Positions 1 to 5,772 are shown, counted from the stretch's first letter. The stretch is DNA of 5,772 nt from Bacteroidia bacterium (GCA_030431945.1 JAUIIF010000315.1:1-5772), one strand, 5' to 3'. Numbers and translations: made by a program. Notes: a model not told the origin generated them from the sequence alone.

Positions 1-1
1 C

Positions 2-562
2 CAGGCGCTGGAAGCCCTGATCGCCAGAGGCATCAGGACGAAAATCAACGTAGTGGTCATGAAGGGAACCAATGATGACGAACTGGGTGACTTTGTGGAC
101 CTGACCCGCACGGCGGCAATTGACGTCCGGTTCATCGAGGCAATGCCGTTTAACGATGATGACGGCAACCGGCAGCTGTACCTGTCTCATCAGGACATTC
201 TGGCCATCCTGCATAAAAGCCACCCGGACCTGGCGTTGTGTGCAAAGGAAGCGAACAGCAGCTCAGTAGCCTATCAGGTTCCCGGCTTCCGGGGCACGGT
301 CGGCATCATTCCTGCCTACAGTCGCAGCCTCTGCGGCAGTTGCAACCGCCTGCGGCTGACGCCTAAAGGAACCATGCTCAACTGTTTATACTCCACCAAG
401 GGCATTGAACTCTTACCCCTGCTGCGCGCCGGGATCGGTAAGGACGACCTGGCTGCGCTTATTACCGATTTCGTGAAGGGCAAACATAAAACGGGGCACG
501 ATACCCAGCGACTGGAACAGGCCGGCAATGTGTTTGCCAGCATGACGAGTATCGGTGGCTAA
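2..562 (+). CDS. moaA: GTP 3',8-cyclase MoaA, C-terminal part (5' end outside window)
   Basis: This is the C-terminal 186 residues of MoaA, the radical-SAM enzyme that, with MoaC, converts GTP to cyclic pyranopterin monophosphate in molybdenum cofactor synthesis. It acts in the cytoplasm. The frame is open from base 2, so the radical-SAM CxxxCxxC motif lies upstream of the window. Visible hallmarks are the RFIEAMPF strand (131-154) and the second 4Fe-4S site, CGSCNRLRLTPKG followed by a third cysteine (codons at 332, 341 and 383). The protein ends in the Gly-Gly tail typical of MoaA, which in the family reaches into the active site. The full protein is usually about 320-340 residues, so a little under half is missing. 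moaC follows 105 bases downstream, which fits a cofactor cluster. The identity is secure. Confidence 0.97.
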   Translation, partial: QALEALIARGIRTKINVVVMKGTNDDELGDFVDLTRTAAIDVRFIEAMPFNDDDGNRQLYLSHQDILAILHKSHPDLALCAKEANSSSVAYQVPGFRGTVGIIPAYSRSLCGSCNRLRLTPKGTMLNCLYSTKGIELLPLLRAGIGKDDLAALITDFVKGKHKTGHDTQRLEQAGNVFASMTSIGG

Positions 563-620
563 CCAGCCGGCAGTAAAAATTTTCCTACCACCGGCAGCGT
601 AGCTCTTTCCTTTCCGGAGG

Positions 621-650
621 TTGCCCCACTTTCCCGCAAACGTAAGTATC
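621..650 (+). promoter_or_regulatory. Candidate Bacteroidota-type promoter for moaC
   Basis: A TTG at 621-623 is followed, after 19 bases, by TAAGTATC at 643-650. The Bacteroidota consensus is TTG at -33 and TAnnTTTG at -7 with about 19-21 bases between. The -33 part and the spacing fit, but the -7 box has two mismatches. Transcription would begin only about a dozen bases before the moaC ATG. moaC could equally be co-transcribed with moaA, since no clear terminator lies in the 105-base gap. Confidence 0.28.
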
Positions 651-667
651 CCTAAAATTTAAACCTT

Positions 668-1153
668 ATGCCGCTTTCTCATCTCAACGATTCAGGACTT
701 CCCGAAATGGTAGACGTGGGCGATAAAGCCATTACCAGCCGGATAGCCAAAGCAGAATGTACGGTCCTGCTCGGCCGGGCCATAATGGAGGAATTGGGTG
801 CGGCCAACTACAGTACCAAAAAAGGGTCAGTTATCCAGACGGCAATAATTGCCGGCACAATGGCGGTCAAACAAACCTGGTCAGTTATTCCACTCTGCCA
901 CGCCCTCGCTATTTCCTCCGTAAAATTTTCAGTAGTGCCACTCGAAGCAGAGGCGGATCAAAGTACCGGGCTCCACGTTACGTGTCAGGTAAGAACAGAG
1001 GGCCGGACCGGCGTAGAGATGGAGGCACTCCACGGAGCATCAGTAGCCGCTCTTACCATTTACGACATGTGCAAAGCCATGAGTCACGACATTTGTATCT
1101 CAAATTTGCGTTTAGTGGAAAAAAGAGGGGGCAAATCAGACTATTCCCGCTAA
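668..1153 (+). CDS. moaC: Cyclic pyranopterin monophosphate synthase MoaC
   Basis: MoaC converts 3',8-cyclo-7,8-dihydro-GTP, the MoaA product, to cyclic pyranopterin monophosphate, the first stable intermediate of molybdenum cofactor synthesis. The protein has 161 residues, the usual family length. The N-terminal MVDVGDKAITSR block (residues 14-25), the IPLCHAL motif (74-80), RTGVEMEALHGASVAALTIY (113-132), DMCKAM (133-138) and the C-terminal VEKRGGKS (150-157) are all present. Asp133 and Lys136 match the catalytic Asp/Lys pair of the family, and Lys52 in KKG matches the other active-site lysine, so the enzyme should be active. MoaC normally assembles as a hexamer of dimers. The ATG at 668 is chosen because SHLN right after it matches the usual start; no Shine-Dalgarno is present, as is common in Bacteroidota. 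It lies directly downstream of moaA. Confidence 0.97.
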   Translation: MPLSHLNDSGLPEMVDVGDKAITSRIAKAECTVLLGRAIMEELGAANYSTKKGSVIQTAIIAGTMAVKQTWSVIPLCHALAISSVKFSVVPLEAEADQSTGLHVTCQVRTEGRTGVEMEALHGASVAALTIYDMCKAMSHDICISNLRLVEKRGGKSDYSR

Positions 1154-1194
1154 AAGCAATCGATTCCAACGTTAAAATAGCCGTTGACCACACT

Positions 1195-1221
1195 TAAAAA
1201 GCACCTAATCCTTGCTTTTTA
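1195..1221 (+). terminator. Possible weak terminator after moaC
   Basis: A perfect 9-bp inverted repeat (1195-1203 and 1213-1221) surrounds a 9-base loop. The 3' arm carries five T in a row. It starts 42 bases after the moaC stop. The stem has only two G-C pairs, so it would be weak and may leak into the gap downstream. Confidence 0.33.
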
Positions 1222-1303
1222 TCGCTTAATCCTGCATTTTTACTTCAGACGTTGTATACCAGTTTCATCCCGACAATAACCGATTATCAAATTTACTGCT
1301 ATT

Positions 1304-1320
1304 ACTGCTGTTGCAGCAGT
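1304..1320. repeat. Short inverted repeat next to a direct repeat
   Basis: ACTGCTG (1304-1310) and CAGCAGT (1314-1320) form a perfect 7-bp inverted repeat with a 3-base centre. The left arm overlaps a direct repeat of TTACTGCT at 1293-1300 and 1302-1309. The layout could suit a protein-binding site, but nothing nearby is known to be controlled by it. Confidence 0.4.
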
Positions 1321-1422
1321 TCACCCTGATTTACCTGACGGACGCCCTGCGCCCGCCGGTAAGCTATTTGGCTTACCCACCACGATTCAGTTTACCAGTT
1401 ACATTTCATGAGAGACATTTTC

Positions 1423-1455
1423 TCGACCCTACCTGTACGAGACAGGTAGGGTCGA
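1423..1455. repeat. Perfect 14-bp inverted repeat with 5-base loop
   Basis: Arms 1423-1436 (TCGACCCTACCTGT) and 1442-1455 are exact reverse complements around ACGAG. No T-run follows, so it is not a standard intrinsic terminator. A further 7-bp complementary pair, ACCAGTT at 1394-1400 and AACTGGT at 1455-1461, could enclose it but shares one base with the inner stem. The repeat would form a very stable RNA hairpin on either strand; a duplex binding site is the other option. Confidence 0.7.
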
Positions 1456-1539
1456 ACTGGTTTACGGAACAACTTAAGAACAACTCCCGAACAACCAATA
1501 ACCTAATTATTTAGCTGTCCACTTTTTGACCAGCGTTAC

Positions 1540-1571
1540 GAAGGGTGCCGTGCGACCGGCCCCTTCTTTTT
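1540..1571 (+). terminator. Probable intrinsic terminator in the moaC-FAS1 gap
   Basis: The left arm 1540-1550 pairs with the right arm 1557-1566 in ten base pairs, with one bulged T at 1546 and a 6-base loop. Five T follow directly (1567-1571). This is the form of a rho-independent terminator reading on the + strand. It lies 387 bases after the moaC stop and 152 bases before the next gene, so the transcript it would end is not obvious. Confidence 0.5.
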
Positions 1572-1649
1572 GTCCAGCTTACACGGCCCGGAACTCCCTG
1601 AGAGCACTCCCCCTGAAATTATTCCTGAACAATTACAACTGCATTCCCG

Positions 1650-1680
1650 TTAGGCTGATGAACGTGATCGGGTACCTCTG
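1650..1680 (+). promoter_or_regulatory. Weak candidate promoter for the FAS1 gene
   Basis: TTA at 1650-1652 is followed after 20 bases by TACCTCTG (1673-1680), one mismatch from the Bacteroidota -7 consensus TAnnTTTG. The -33 element has one mismatch from TTG. A start near 1687 would give a leader of about 37 bases. The -7 box overlaps a small inverted repeat, GGTAC (1671-1675) with GTACC (1680-1684). The A-rich stretch just before the ATG is common for Bacteroidota translation starts. Confidence 0.22.
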
Positions 1681-1723
1681 TACCAAGCGTTCGACTGCAT
1701 TATTAAACTAACATAATAACCCA

Positions 1724-2773
1724 ATGAAAAGCCTTCGTTTCTCCCTGCTCGTCCTGGCGAGCCTCCTATTCTTTGTGCCCGGACGGGCCATTGCGCAGAC
1801 TATGTCTGACAAAACAATCGTCGAAATCGCCGCTGGAAATGACGATTTCTCCACCCTCGTAACTGCGGTAAAGGCCGCCGGCCTGGCCGGAACACTCTCC
1901 GGAGAGGGCCCTTTCACCGTTTTTGCTCCTACGAACGCTGCTTTTGCTGCCTTACCCGACGGTCTGGTGGCTGAATTGGTCAAGCCGGAAAATAAAGCTA
2001 CCCTGCAGAAAATTCTTACTTATCACGTGGTCTCCGGCCAGCTCAAAGCAGCAGATGTGGTAAAAGGTATTAAGGCCAACAACGGCAAGCTGATGGCTAC
2101 CACCGTGGCCGGTTCCGACTTTACCGTAATGACCGACATGGGTAAAGTAATGATCAAGGATGGAAAAGGTGGTGTAGCCAACGTAACGGCTACGGACATT
2201 GTAGGCTCCAACGGCGTAATCCACGTAATTGACAAAGTTATTCTTCCTGCTGACGTTAACCCTGCCGCCCTGCTCAAAGGGATGGTTATGGAAACCAAGC
2301 AAATGAGCAATAACCGGGCAGTGAACGTCGGCCCTTCCATTGCTGATGTTGCCTCCGGCAACGACAACTTCAAGACCCTGACGGCAGCACTGGGTGCTGC
2401 GGGCCTCGTAGAGACCTTCGACGAAATTGGTGAATACACTGTCTTCGCCCCCACCGATGATGCCTTCGGCAAACTTCCTGAAGGTACCGTAAACAGTTTG
2501 GTCACTGACCAGAAAGAGGCACTGAAAGGTATCCTGGCTTACCACGTCGTACCCGTTGTGCTCGACGCAGCGACCCTGACCAAGGCCATTAAGAAAAACA
2601 ACAACTACTACGTCCTCCAGACGCTTGGTGGCCAGACCATCGTCGCAACCATCAATGGTGGCAACGTCCAACTCATTGACGGTAACGGTAACCGTTCCAC
2701 GGTCATTATGACGGACGTAAAGGCCAGCAATGGCGTGATCCATGCCATTGACACGGTGGTTATGCCCAAGTAA
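1724..2773 (+). CDS. Secreted protein with two FAS1 (fasciclin) domains
   Basis: This 349-residue protein starts with a Sec signal peptide: basic MKSLR, a hydrophobic core to about residue 18, and a likely cut near AIA-Q (24-25). Two FAS1 domains follow, at about residues 28-177 and 203-348. Each carries the family marks: TVFAPT plus AF (65-74 and 239-248), Tyr-His (100-101 and 273-274) and the closing GVIH-ID-V--P strand (164-175 and 337-348). The two halves look like an old duplication. FAS1 domains generally mediate adhesion or bind surface polymers or small ligands, but the ligand here cannot be read from sequence. The protein has no cysteine, so it is not a lipoprotein; no transmembrane segment or type IX secretion C-terminal domain is seen. 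It is probably periplasmic or released. It appears to be a single-gene unit, with a terminator just downstream. Confidence 0.95.
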   Translation: MKSLRFSLLVLASLLFFVPGRAIAQTMSDKTIVEIAAGNDDFSTLVTAVKAAGLAGTLSGEGPFTVFAPTNAAFAALPDGLVAELVKPENKATLQKILTYHVVSGQLKAADVVKGIKANNGKLMATTVAGSDFTVMTDMGKVMIKDGKGGVANVTATDIVGSNGVIHVIDKVILPADVNPAALLKGMVMETKQMSNNRAVNVGPSIADVASGNDNFKTLTAALGAAGLVETFDEIGEYTVFAPTDDAFGKLPEGTVNSLVTDQKEALKGILAYHVVPVVLDAATLTKAIKKNNNYYVLQTLGGQTIVATINGGNVQLIDGNGNRSTVIMTDVKASNGVIHAIDTVVMPK

Positions 2774-2801
2774 TCCGGTTACAATTACCTGATCACCAAA
2801 C

Positions 2802-2834
2802 GATCTTGCAGGGTTTCATCCCTGACGTAAGATC
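2802..2834 (+). repeat. Imperfect hairpin just before the FAS1 terminator
   Basis: GATCTT (2802-2807) pairs with AAGATC (2829-2834), and inside it CAGGG (2809-2813) pairs with CCCTG (2820-2824), leaving a small asymmetric internal loop. It begins 28 bases after the FAS1 stop and ends 8 bases before the terminator stem. It may protect the mRNA 3' end or assist termination. Confidence 0.5.
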
Positions 2835-2841
2835 ATCGCTG

Positions 2842-2876
2842 ACGGCGTTTCCCTCACGGGGAAACGCCGTTTTTTT
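2842..2876 (+). terminator. Strong intrinsic terminator after the FAS1 gene
   Basis: A perfect 12-bp stem (2842-2853 with 2859-2870) with a 5-base loop runs straight into seven T (2870-2876). This is a textbook rho-independent terminator and closes the FAS1 transcript. Confidence 0.92.
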
Positions 2877-3336
2877 GTAGGCTGTTCTCCTGATCACCCT
2901 ACGGGGCGATCGGCGCTCCGGCTGGAGCGTGCCCGGCAAAACGACTGCTTAAAAATTTGGCGTTGCAACAAATTGCCCAGCTCCTCCGTGGCGCCCCCCC
3001 CCGTTCGCTACTGATGCCGAACCTCCGGCCCCTGGCCAGGGCCTGACTTCAGGACTGCCGGTGCATGCCGTCATACACCCGAAAATCAGGGAACCTGCGT
3101 ATTGCTTACTTTTGCTGCTGACTGGTGACTTATCAGTTACTTTTCTGGTTATCCGCTCGTCTGCTCAGGCACCACCAACGATTTGATGGTGTTGCGGGCC
3201 GTAGCGCAGTCGCCGGGCCGACGGTGGGCAAATGAGTACCTTACGGCGAACGTATCAGGACAAAATTTTGCCGGCAGCAAGTAATTTGCTGTTACTCTTA
3301 GCGTTCTCTTTTATTCATTGTTTAAGCGACATCCCC
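2877..3336. other. Gene-poor stretch upstream of gldA
   Basis: I see no independent gene in these roughly 460 bases. The stretch contains a 6-bp hairpin (2914-2919 with 2924-2929), a run of nine C (2994-3002), a 10-base palindrome CCTGGCCAGG (3031-3040) and a TAnnTTTG box (3107-3114). The last 105 bases are an in-frame extension of gldA from ATG 3232. Its composition, including a leucine-rich patch, looks like non-coding sequence read through rather than part of the ATPase. Confidence 0.55.
3107..3114 (+). promoter_or_regulatory. Candidate -7 box of the gldA promoter
   Basis: TACTTTTG matches the Bacteroidota -7 consensus TAnnTTTG exactly. No TTG sits at the expected -33 distance, which lowers confidence. 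A second similar box, TACTTTTC at 3138-3145, lies 31 bases on within a repeat of TTACTTTT. Transcription from here would leave a leader of about 110 bases to ATG 3232, or about 215 to TTG 3337. Confidence 0.3.
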
Positions 3337-4240
3337 TTGTCAGTAACAGTTTCCAACCTTACCAAAATTTACGGTGACCAGCATGCATTGGACGGAATTT
3401 CCTTTGCTGCCCGGCCCGGACAAATCCTCGGGTTCCTGGGCCCCAACGGCGCGGGTAAAACCACGACCATGAAAATCCTTACCTGCTACCTGAGCCAGAC
3501 TTCGGGGACGGCAGAGGTTTGTGGCCATGACGTTTCGACGGACAGCCTGGCCGTCCGGCGGCAGGTCGGGTATCTTCCGGAGCACAACCCTTTGTACAAG
3601 GACATGTACGTCCGGGAATACCTCAGCTTTGCGGCCAAGGCCAACCGGGTGGAAGGCGCCAGGCACCGGATCAATGACATGATTGAGTTGACGGGCCTGG
3701 GCCGGGAAAGCCACAAACAGATTGGCGCACTTTCTAAAGGGTACCGACAGCGCGTAGGGCTTGCCCAGGCCATGCTGCACGACCCGGCTGTACTCATTCT
3801 GGACGAACCAACCAGCGGGCTCGACCCCAACCAGCTGGCTGAAATCCGCACCCTCATCAAAACCCTGGGCCAGGAAAAGACTGTTATCTTCAGCACGCAC
3901 ATCATGCAGGAGGTGCAGGCACTTTGCGACCGGGTGATCATCATCGACCGGGGCAAACTGGTGGCGGACGATCCCATCAGCCGCCTGCAGCGGCGGCTGG
4001 ACGGAGGTTCTTCCCTCCTCGTAACTTTTGATCGTGCCGCAGACCTCCAACAACTGGCCCAAATCAAGGGAATTACCCGGGCCGTTGCCAACCCCACCGC
4101 CCCCCACTACCGTCTTTATCTGGCGGGCAAGGCCGATCCCCAACCTCGTCCTGCTGGGTTTACAACGGGAAGACCTCAGTGTGGAGGAAGTATTCCGGGC
4201 CCTCACCAACCAACAGCCGGCGGCCCCTACCCTGCCCTGA
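3337..4240 (+). CDS. gldA: Gliding-associated ABC transporter ATPase GldA, with an apparent frameshift near 4141
   Basis: GldA is the cytoplasmic ATPase that pairs with the GldF/GldG membrane proteins in the Bacteroidota gliding-associated ABC transporter. Numbered from TTG 3337: Walker A GPNGAGKT at 35-42, the GYLPEHNPLY block (78-87, with Glu82 at the usual Q-loop glutamine), signature LSKGYRQRVGLAQ (132-144), Walker B LILDEPTSGLDP (153-164, Glu157 catalytic) and switch His188. The frame is sound to Asp267-Pro268 at 4138-4140. There the expected C-terminus (NLVLLGLQ, then SVEEVFRALT) continues one base over, from 4142 to the TGA at 4238-4240. The unshifted frame runs to 4380 with low-complexity residues and overlaps the next gene by 71 bases. 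Skipping one C of CCCC restores about 300 residues, the usual size. TTG is preferred because SVTVSNLTKIYG matches the family N-terminus. ATG 3232 would add 35 unrelated residues. Confidence 0.9.
4138..4141 (+). other. Site of the gldA reading-frame break
   Basis: The frame reads GCC GAT CCC C|AAC CTC. Dropping one C from this four-C run joins the ATPase body to its conserved C-terminal segment. Another C run (4100-4105) lies upstream, but the residues between the two runs still read sensibly in the first frame (HYRLYL), so the break is best placed here. It may be a real mutation or a sequencing error. Confidence 0.72.
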
Positions 4241-4309
4241 CCGCTGATCATCTACCCGACCGATCCCGGGCCGGCACCTTCTGCAGTCTGACTCCTTACA
4301 ATCTCTGGT

Positions 4310-4963
4310 ATGCTCAAACATTTACTTTCCGCTATTCTCCTGCTCACTACGGCCCTCGGTGCAGCACAGGCTCCTTTTAACGCCGATTACCGGTTTCCGG
4401 AAGGTGTCTACTTCAGTCATACGGCTCTGCTGGCCAACGAACCGGACCTGGAGTGGGAATCGATTGCCGGAGAGATGGTCCAGCTACCGGAAGACTACCG
4501 CGTCCAGATTGCCAGCTACGGATATAAGGACGACCGGATCGACGCCGCCATCCTTCCCTACGCCATCAGCCTCGAAGGAGTACTCTACTTATTTACCAAA
4601 AAGGACGAACAACGCGATTTTCACGAGTTTACCGGACTCCGTATCCGCGGCCACCTGAGCACGCTGCAGTACGACACCGTGGTCACGACCCGCCAGCTCA
4701 TGAAAGCCTACAACCCGATCAACGGCCAGCCCTTCCGGGAGGCGTACGTAGAGCGGGACAAAACCATCACCCTCCACAAAATATTGCACCTGCGCACCGG
4801 CGCCCTGGTGCCTTTCACCCACCAGAACCTGGTCCGCCTCTGTGCTGATGATGCCAAAATCGCCAAAGCGTTGCTCGAGGTTGACCCTAAAGAAAAAGAC
4901 CTGCTGCTGCGGGCCCTGCAATTGTATGACGACCGGCATCCGTTAACTTTGCCGCTCCGCTAA
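4310..4963 (+). CDS. Exported protein of unknown function between gldA and gldF
   Basis: I do not recognise a named family for this 217-residue protein. It begins with a clear Sec signal peptide (MLKHLL, hydrophobic to about residue 17, likely cut after the Ala-Gln-Ala at 19-21). The mature start, FPEGVYFSHTALLANEPDLEW (29-49, given here without the middle of the protein), resembles the phrase 'GiY-s-e-f-N-P' that opens many small exported Bacteroidota proteins of unknown role; this is recalled pattern, not a search. The middle is rich in beta-prone stretches (ILPYAISLEGVLYLF, 81-95). The end is helical and charged (180-209), ending in LPLR. The only cysteine is Cys178; there is no lipobox and no second membrane segment, so it is probably periplasmic. 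It sits 69 bases after the restored gldA stop and 82 bases before gldF on the same strand, which suggests co-expression with the transporter but does not prove a shared role. Confidence 0.85.
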   Translation: MLKHLLSAILLLTTALGAAQAPFNADYRFPEGVYFSHTALLANEPDLEWESIAGEMVQLPEDYRVQIASYGYKDDRIDAAILPYAISLEGVLYLFTKKDEQRDFHEFTGLRIRGHLSTLQYDTVVTTRQLMKAYNPINGQPFREAYVERDKTITLHKILHLRTGALVPFTHQNLVRLCADDAKIAKALLEVDPKEKDLLLRALQLYDDRHPLTLPLR

Positions 4964-4994
4964 ATAACTGCCCGGAGTCATCCGGATCTTTCCG

Positions 4995-5011
4995 GCCGGC
5001 GCTGCGCCGGC
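4995..5011. repeat. GC-rich palindromic hairpin before gldF
   Basis: GCCGGCG (4995-5001) and CGCCGGC (5005-5011) form a perfect 7-bp stem around CTG. No T-run follows, so it is unlikely to end transcription alone. A smaller CCGGA/TCCGG pair (4982-4986 and 4991-4995) lies next to it. It begins 32 bases after the upstream stop and ends 35 bases before the gldF ATG. It could lessen read-through or help stabilise the mRNA. Confidence 0.55.
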
Positions 5012-5045
5012 AATTCCGCCCCCGCAACCTTCGTAACTCTCCCCC

Positions 5046-5772
5046 ATGCTCGCCATTTTTCAAAAGGAAGTCAACGCGTTCTTCAGCAGCCTCATCGGTT
5101 ACATCGTTATTGCCGTTTTTCTGTTGGTGATGGGTACCTTTCTGTTTGTGTTTCCGGATACCAGCCTCCTCGATTTTGGGTACGCCAGTCTCGGCCCCTT
5201 TTTCACCCTGGCCCCTAATGTACTGACGTTCATCATCCCGGCCATCTGTATGCGGGCCTTCGCGGAAGAGCGCCAGACCGGCGCCATCGAACTGCTCGTC
5301 ACCCGCCCCCTGCGGGACGTGGAAATTGTTCTCGGCAAGTTTTTTGCCTGCCTCCTGCTGGTCATCATCGCCCTGCTGCCTACGGTCTTGTACTACTACA
5401 CGATTTATCAGCTGGGGTCCCCCGTGGGTAATATTGACGCCGGCGGCACCATTGGCTCTTACCTCGGCCTCGTGTTCCTGTCCATGGCGTTTGTGGCCAT
5501 CGGTCTTTTCGCCAGTTCCCTGACCAGCAACCAGATCGTGAGCTTTCTACTGGCCCTGACCCTCTCCTTCTGGTGCTATTTTGGTTTCGACCTGCTGAGC
5601 AGCCTCCCCCTTTTCTCCTACAGCGAGGGTTTTATCCAATCGTTAGGGATGCAGGATCATTTCCGCTCCCTGGGCCGGGGCCTGATCGACAGTCGCGACG
5701 TCATCTACTTCCTCAGCCTCACCGGCTTCTTTATTTTACTGACCGTACTGAGCCTGGAAAGGCGGAAGTGGT
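5046..5772 (+). CDS. gldF: Gliding-associated ABC transporter permease GldF (stop codon outside window)
   Basis: GldF is the inner-membrane permease of the gliding-associated ABC transporter, of the ABC-2 type, working with GldA and GldG. The frame is open from ATG 5046 to the window edge, 242 residues, ending in SLERRKW; this is about the full family length, so probably only the stop is missing. The N-terminal amphipathic IFQKEVNAFFSSLIGYIV (4-21) is typical. About six membrane segments can be seen: near 16-36, 53-68, 97-119, 137-159, 164-186 and 218-236. The cytoplasmic loop holds FAEERQTGAIELLVTRPL (72-89), the conserved ABC-2 coupling loop with its Glu-Glu-Arg. The start is supported by the family N-terminus and by CGTAACTCTC just upstream, which resembles a degenerate -7 box. 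gldG is expected next, beyond the window. Confidence 0.94.
   Translation, partial: MLAIFQKEVNAFFSSLIGYIVIAVFLLVMGTFLFVFPDTSLLDFGYASLGPFFTLAPNVLTFIIPAICMRAFAEERQTGAIELLVTRPLRDVEIVLGKFFACLLLVIIALLPTVLYYYTIYQLGSPVGNIDAGGTIGSYLGLVFLSMAFVAIGLFASSLTSNQIVSFLLALTLSFWCYFGFDLLSSLPLFSYSEGFIQSLGMQDHFRSLGRGLIDSRDVIYFLSLTGFFILLTVLSLERRKW

Larger units (their letters stand above)
1154..1723. other. Gene-free gap between moaC and the FAS1 gene
   Basis: I see no credible protein gene in these 570 bases. Two short open frames (1311-1514 and 1526-1711) have no family resemblance and a composition like random sequence. The gap holds four inverted repeats: an AT-rich hairpin just after moaC, a small CAG/CTG hairpin at 1304-1320, a perfect 14-bp repeat at 1423-1455, and a hairpin with T-run at 1540-1571. 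No tmRNA, RNase P RNA or SRP RNA hallmark was recognised. Confidence 0.6.

Noticed and set aside
616..620. GGAGG as a Shine-Dalgarno for moaC
   Set aside because: It lies about 47 bases before the ATG, much too far, and Bacteroidota rarely rely on this signal.
757..1197. Second + strand frame overlapping moaC
   Set aside because: It overlaps the conserved moaC in another frame and has low-complexity, arginine-rich residues without a motif.
1311..1514. Open frame of 67 codons in the moaC-FAS1 gap
   Set aside because: No family resemblance, no start context, and it spans a perfect 14-bp inverted repeat; it looks like chance.
1526..1711. Open frame of 61 codons before the FAS1 gene
   Set aside because: It runs through a likely terminator hairpin and T-run and has no recognisable motif.
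1952..2743. Antisense open frame of 263 codons
   Set aside because: It mirrors the FAS1 gene, whose domains are unambiguous on the + strand; the antisense protein shows no motif.
3196..3220. tRNA-like 5' sequence (GGGCCGTAGCGCAGTC)
   Set aside because: It resembles an acceptor strand and D arm, but no anticodon arm, T arm (GTTCGA) or matching acceptor strand follows.
4138..4144. Programmed +1 frameshifting in gldA
   Set aside because: CCC-C permits tRNA re-pairing, but there is no in-frame stop, no Shine-Dalgarno-like stimulator and no clear downstream structure; a simple indel or read error is more likely.
3340..4251. Antisense open frame of 303 codons
   Set aside because: It is a shadow of gldA, which shows all ABC ATPase motifs on the + strand.

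Overview
The window looks like chromosomal DNA of a gliding-type Bacteroidota. It carries GldA and GldF, the ATPase and permease of the gliding-associated ABC transporter known from that phylum. It has no convincing Shine-Dalgarno sequences and shows -7 boxes of the Bacteroidota type (TAnnTTTG). The GC-rich coding sequence, moderately above 50% by eye, would suit the Saprospiria/Lewinella group better than the AT-rich flavobacteria; that placement is inference. All recognisable genes lie on the + strand, and I see no mobile element, CRISPR array, tRNA or rRNA.

Positions 1-1153 hold molybdenum cofactor genes: the C-terminal half of moaA, cut by the window edge, and a complete moaC 105 bases downstream. 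MoaA and the cyclase MoaC act in succession to turn GTP into cyclic pyranopterin monophosphate. Next comes a gene-free gap of about 570 bases. It contains an AT-rich hairpin after moaC, a small inverted repeat, a perfect 14-bp inverted repeat and a terminator-like hairpin with a T-run. The combination could mean a long moaC 3' end or a separate small transcript.

Positions 1724-2773 encode a secreted, cysteine-free protein with two FAS1 (fasciclin) domains. It is followed by a hairpin and then a strong intrinsic terminator, so it appears to be a single-gene unit. A second gene-poor stretch of about 460 bases leads to the gliding cluster and holds an exact TAnnTTTG box.

Positions 3337-5772 hold gldA, an exported protein of unknown function, and gldF, complete except for its stop codon. 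The main anomaly is in gldA. The reading frame breaks at a CCCC run (4138-4141); the true C-terminus continues one frame over and stops at 4240. Without the shift the frame runs on with unrelated residues into the next gene. The gldA start is also uncertain (TTG 3337 or ATG 3232). I found no clear candidate for a wholly new system. The best leads are the gldA lesion, the uncharacterised protein between gldA and gldF, and the structured gap after moaC.
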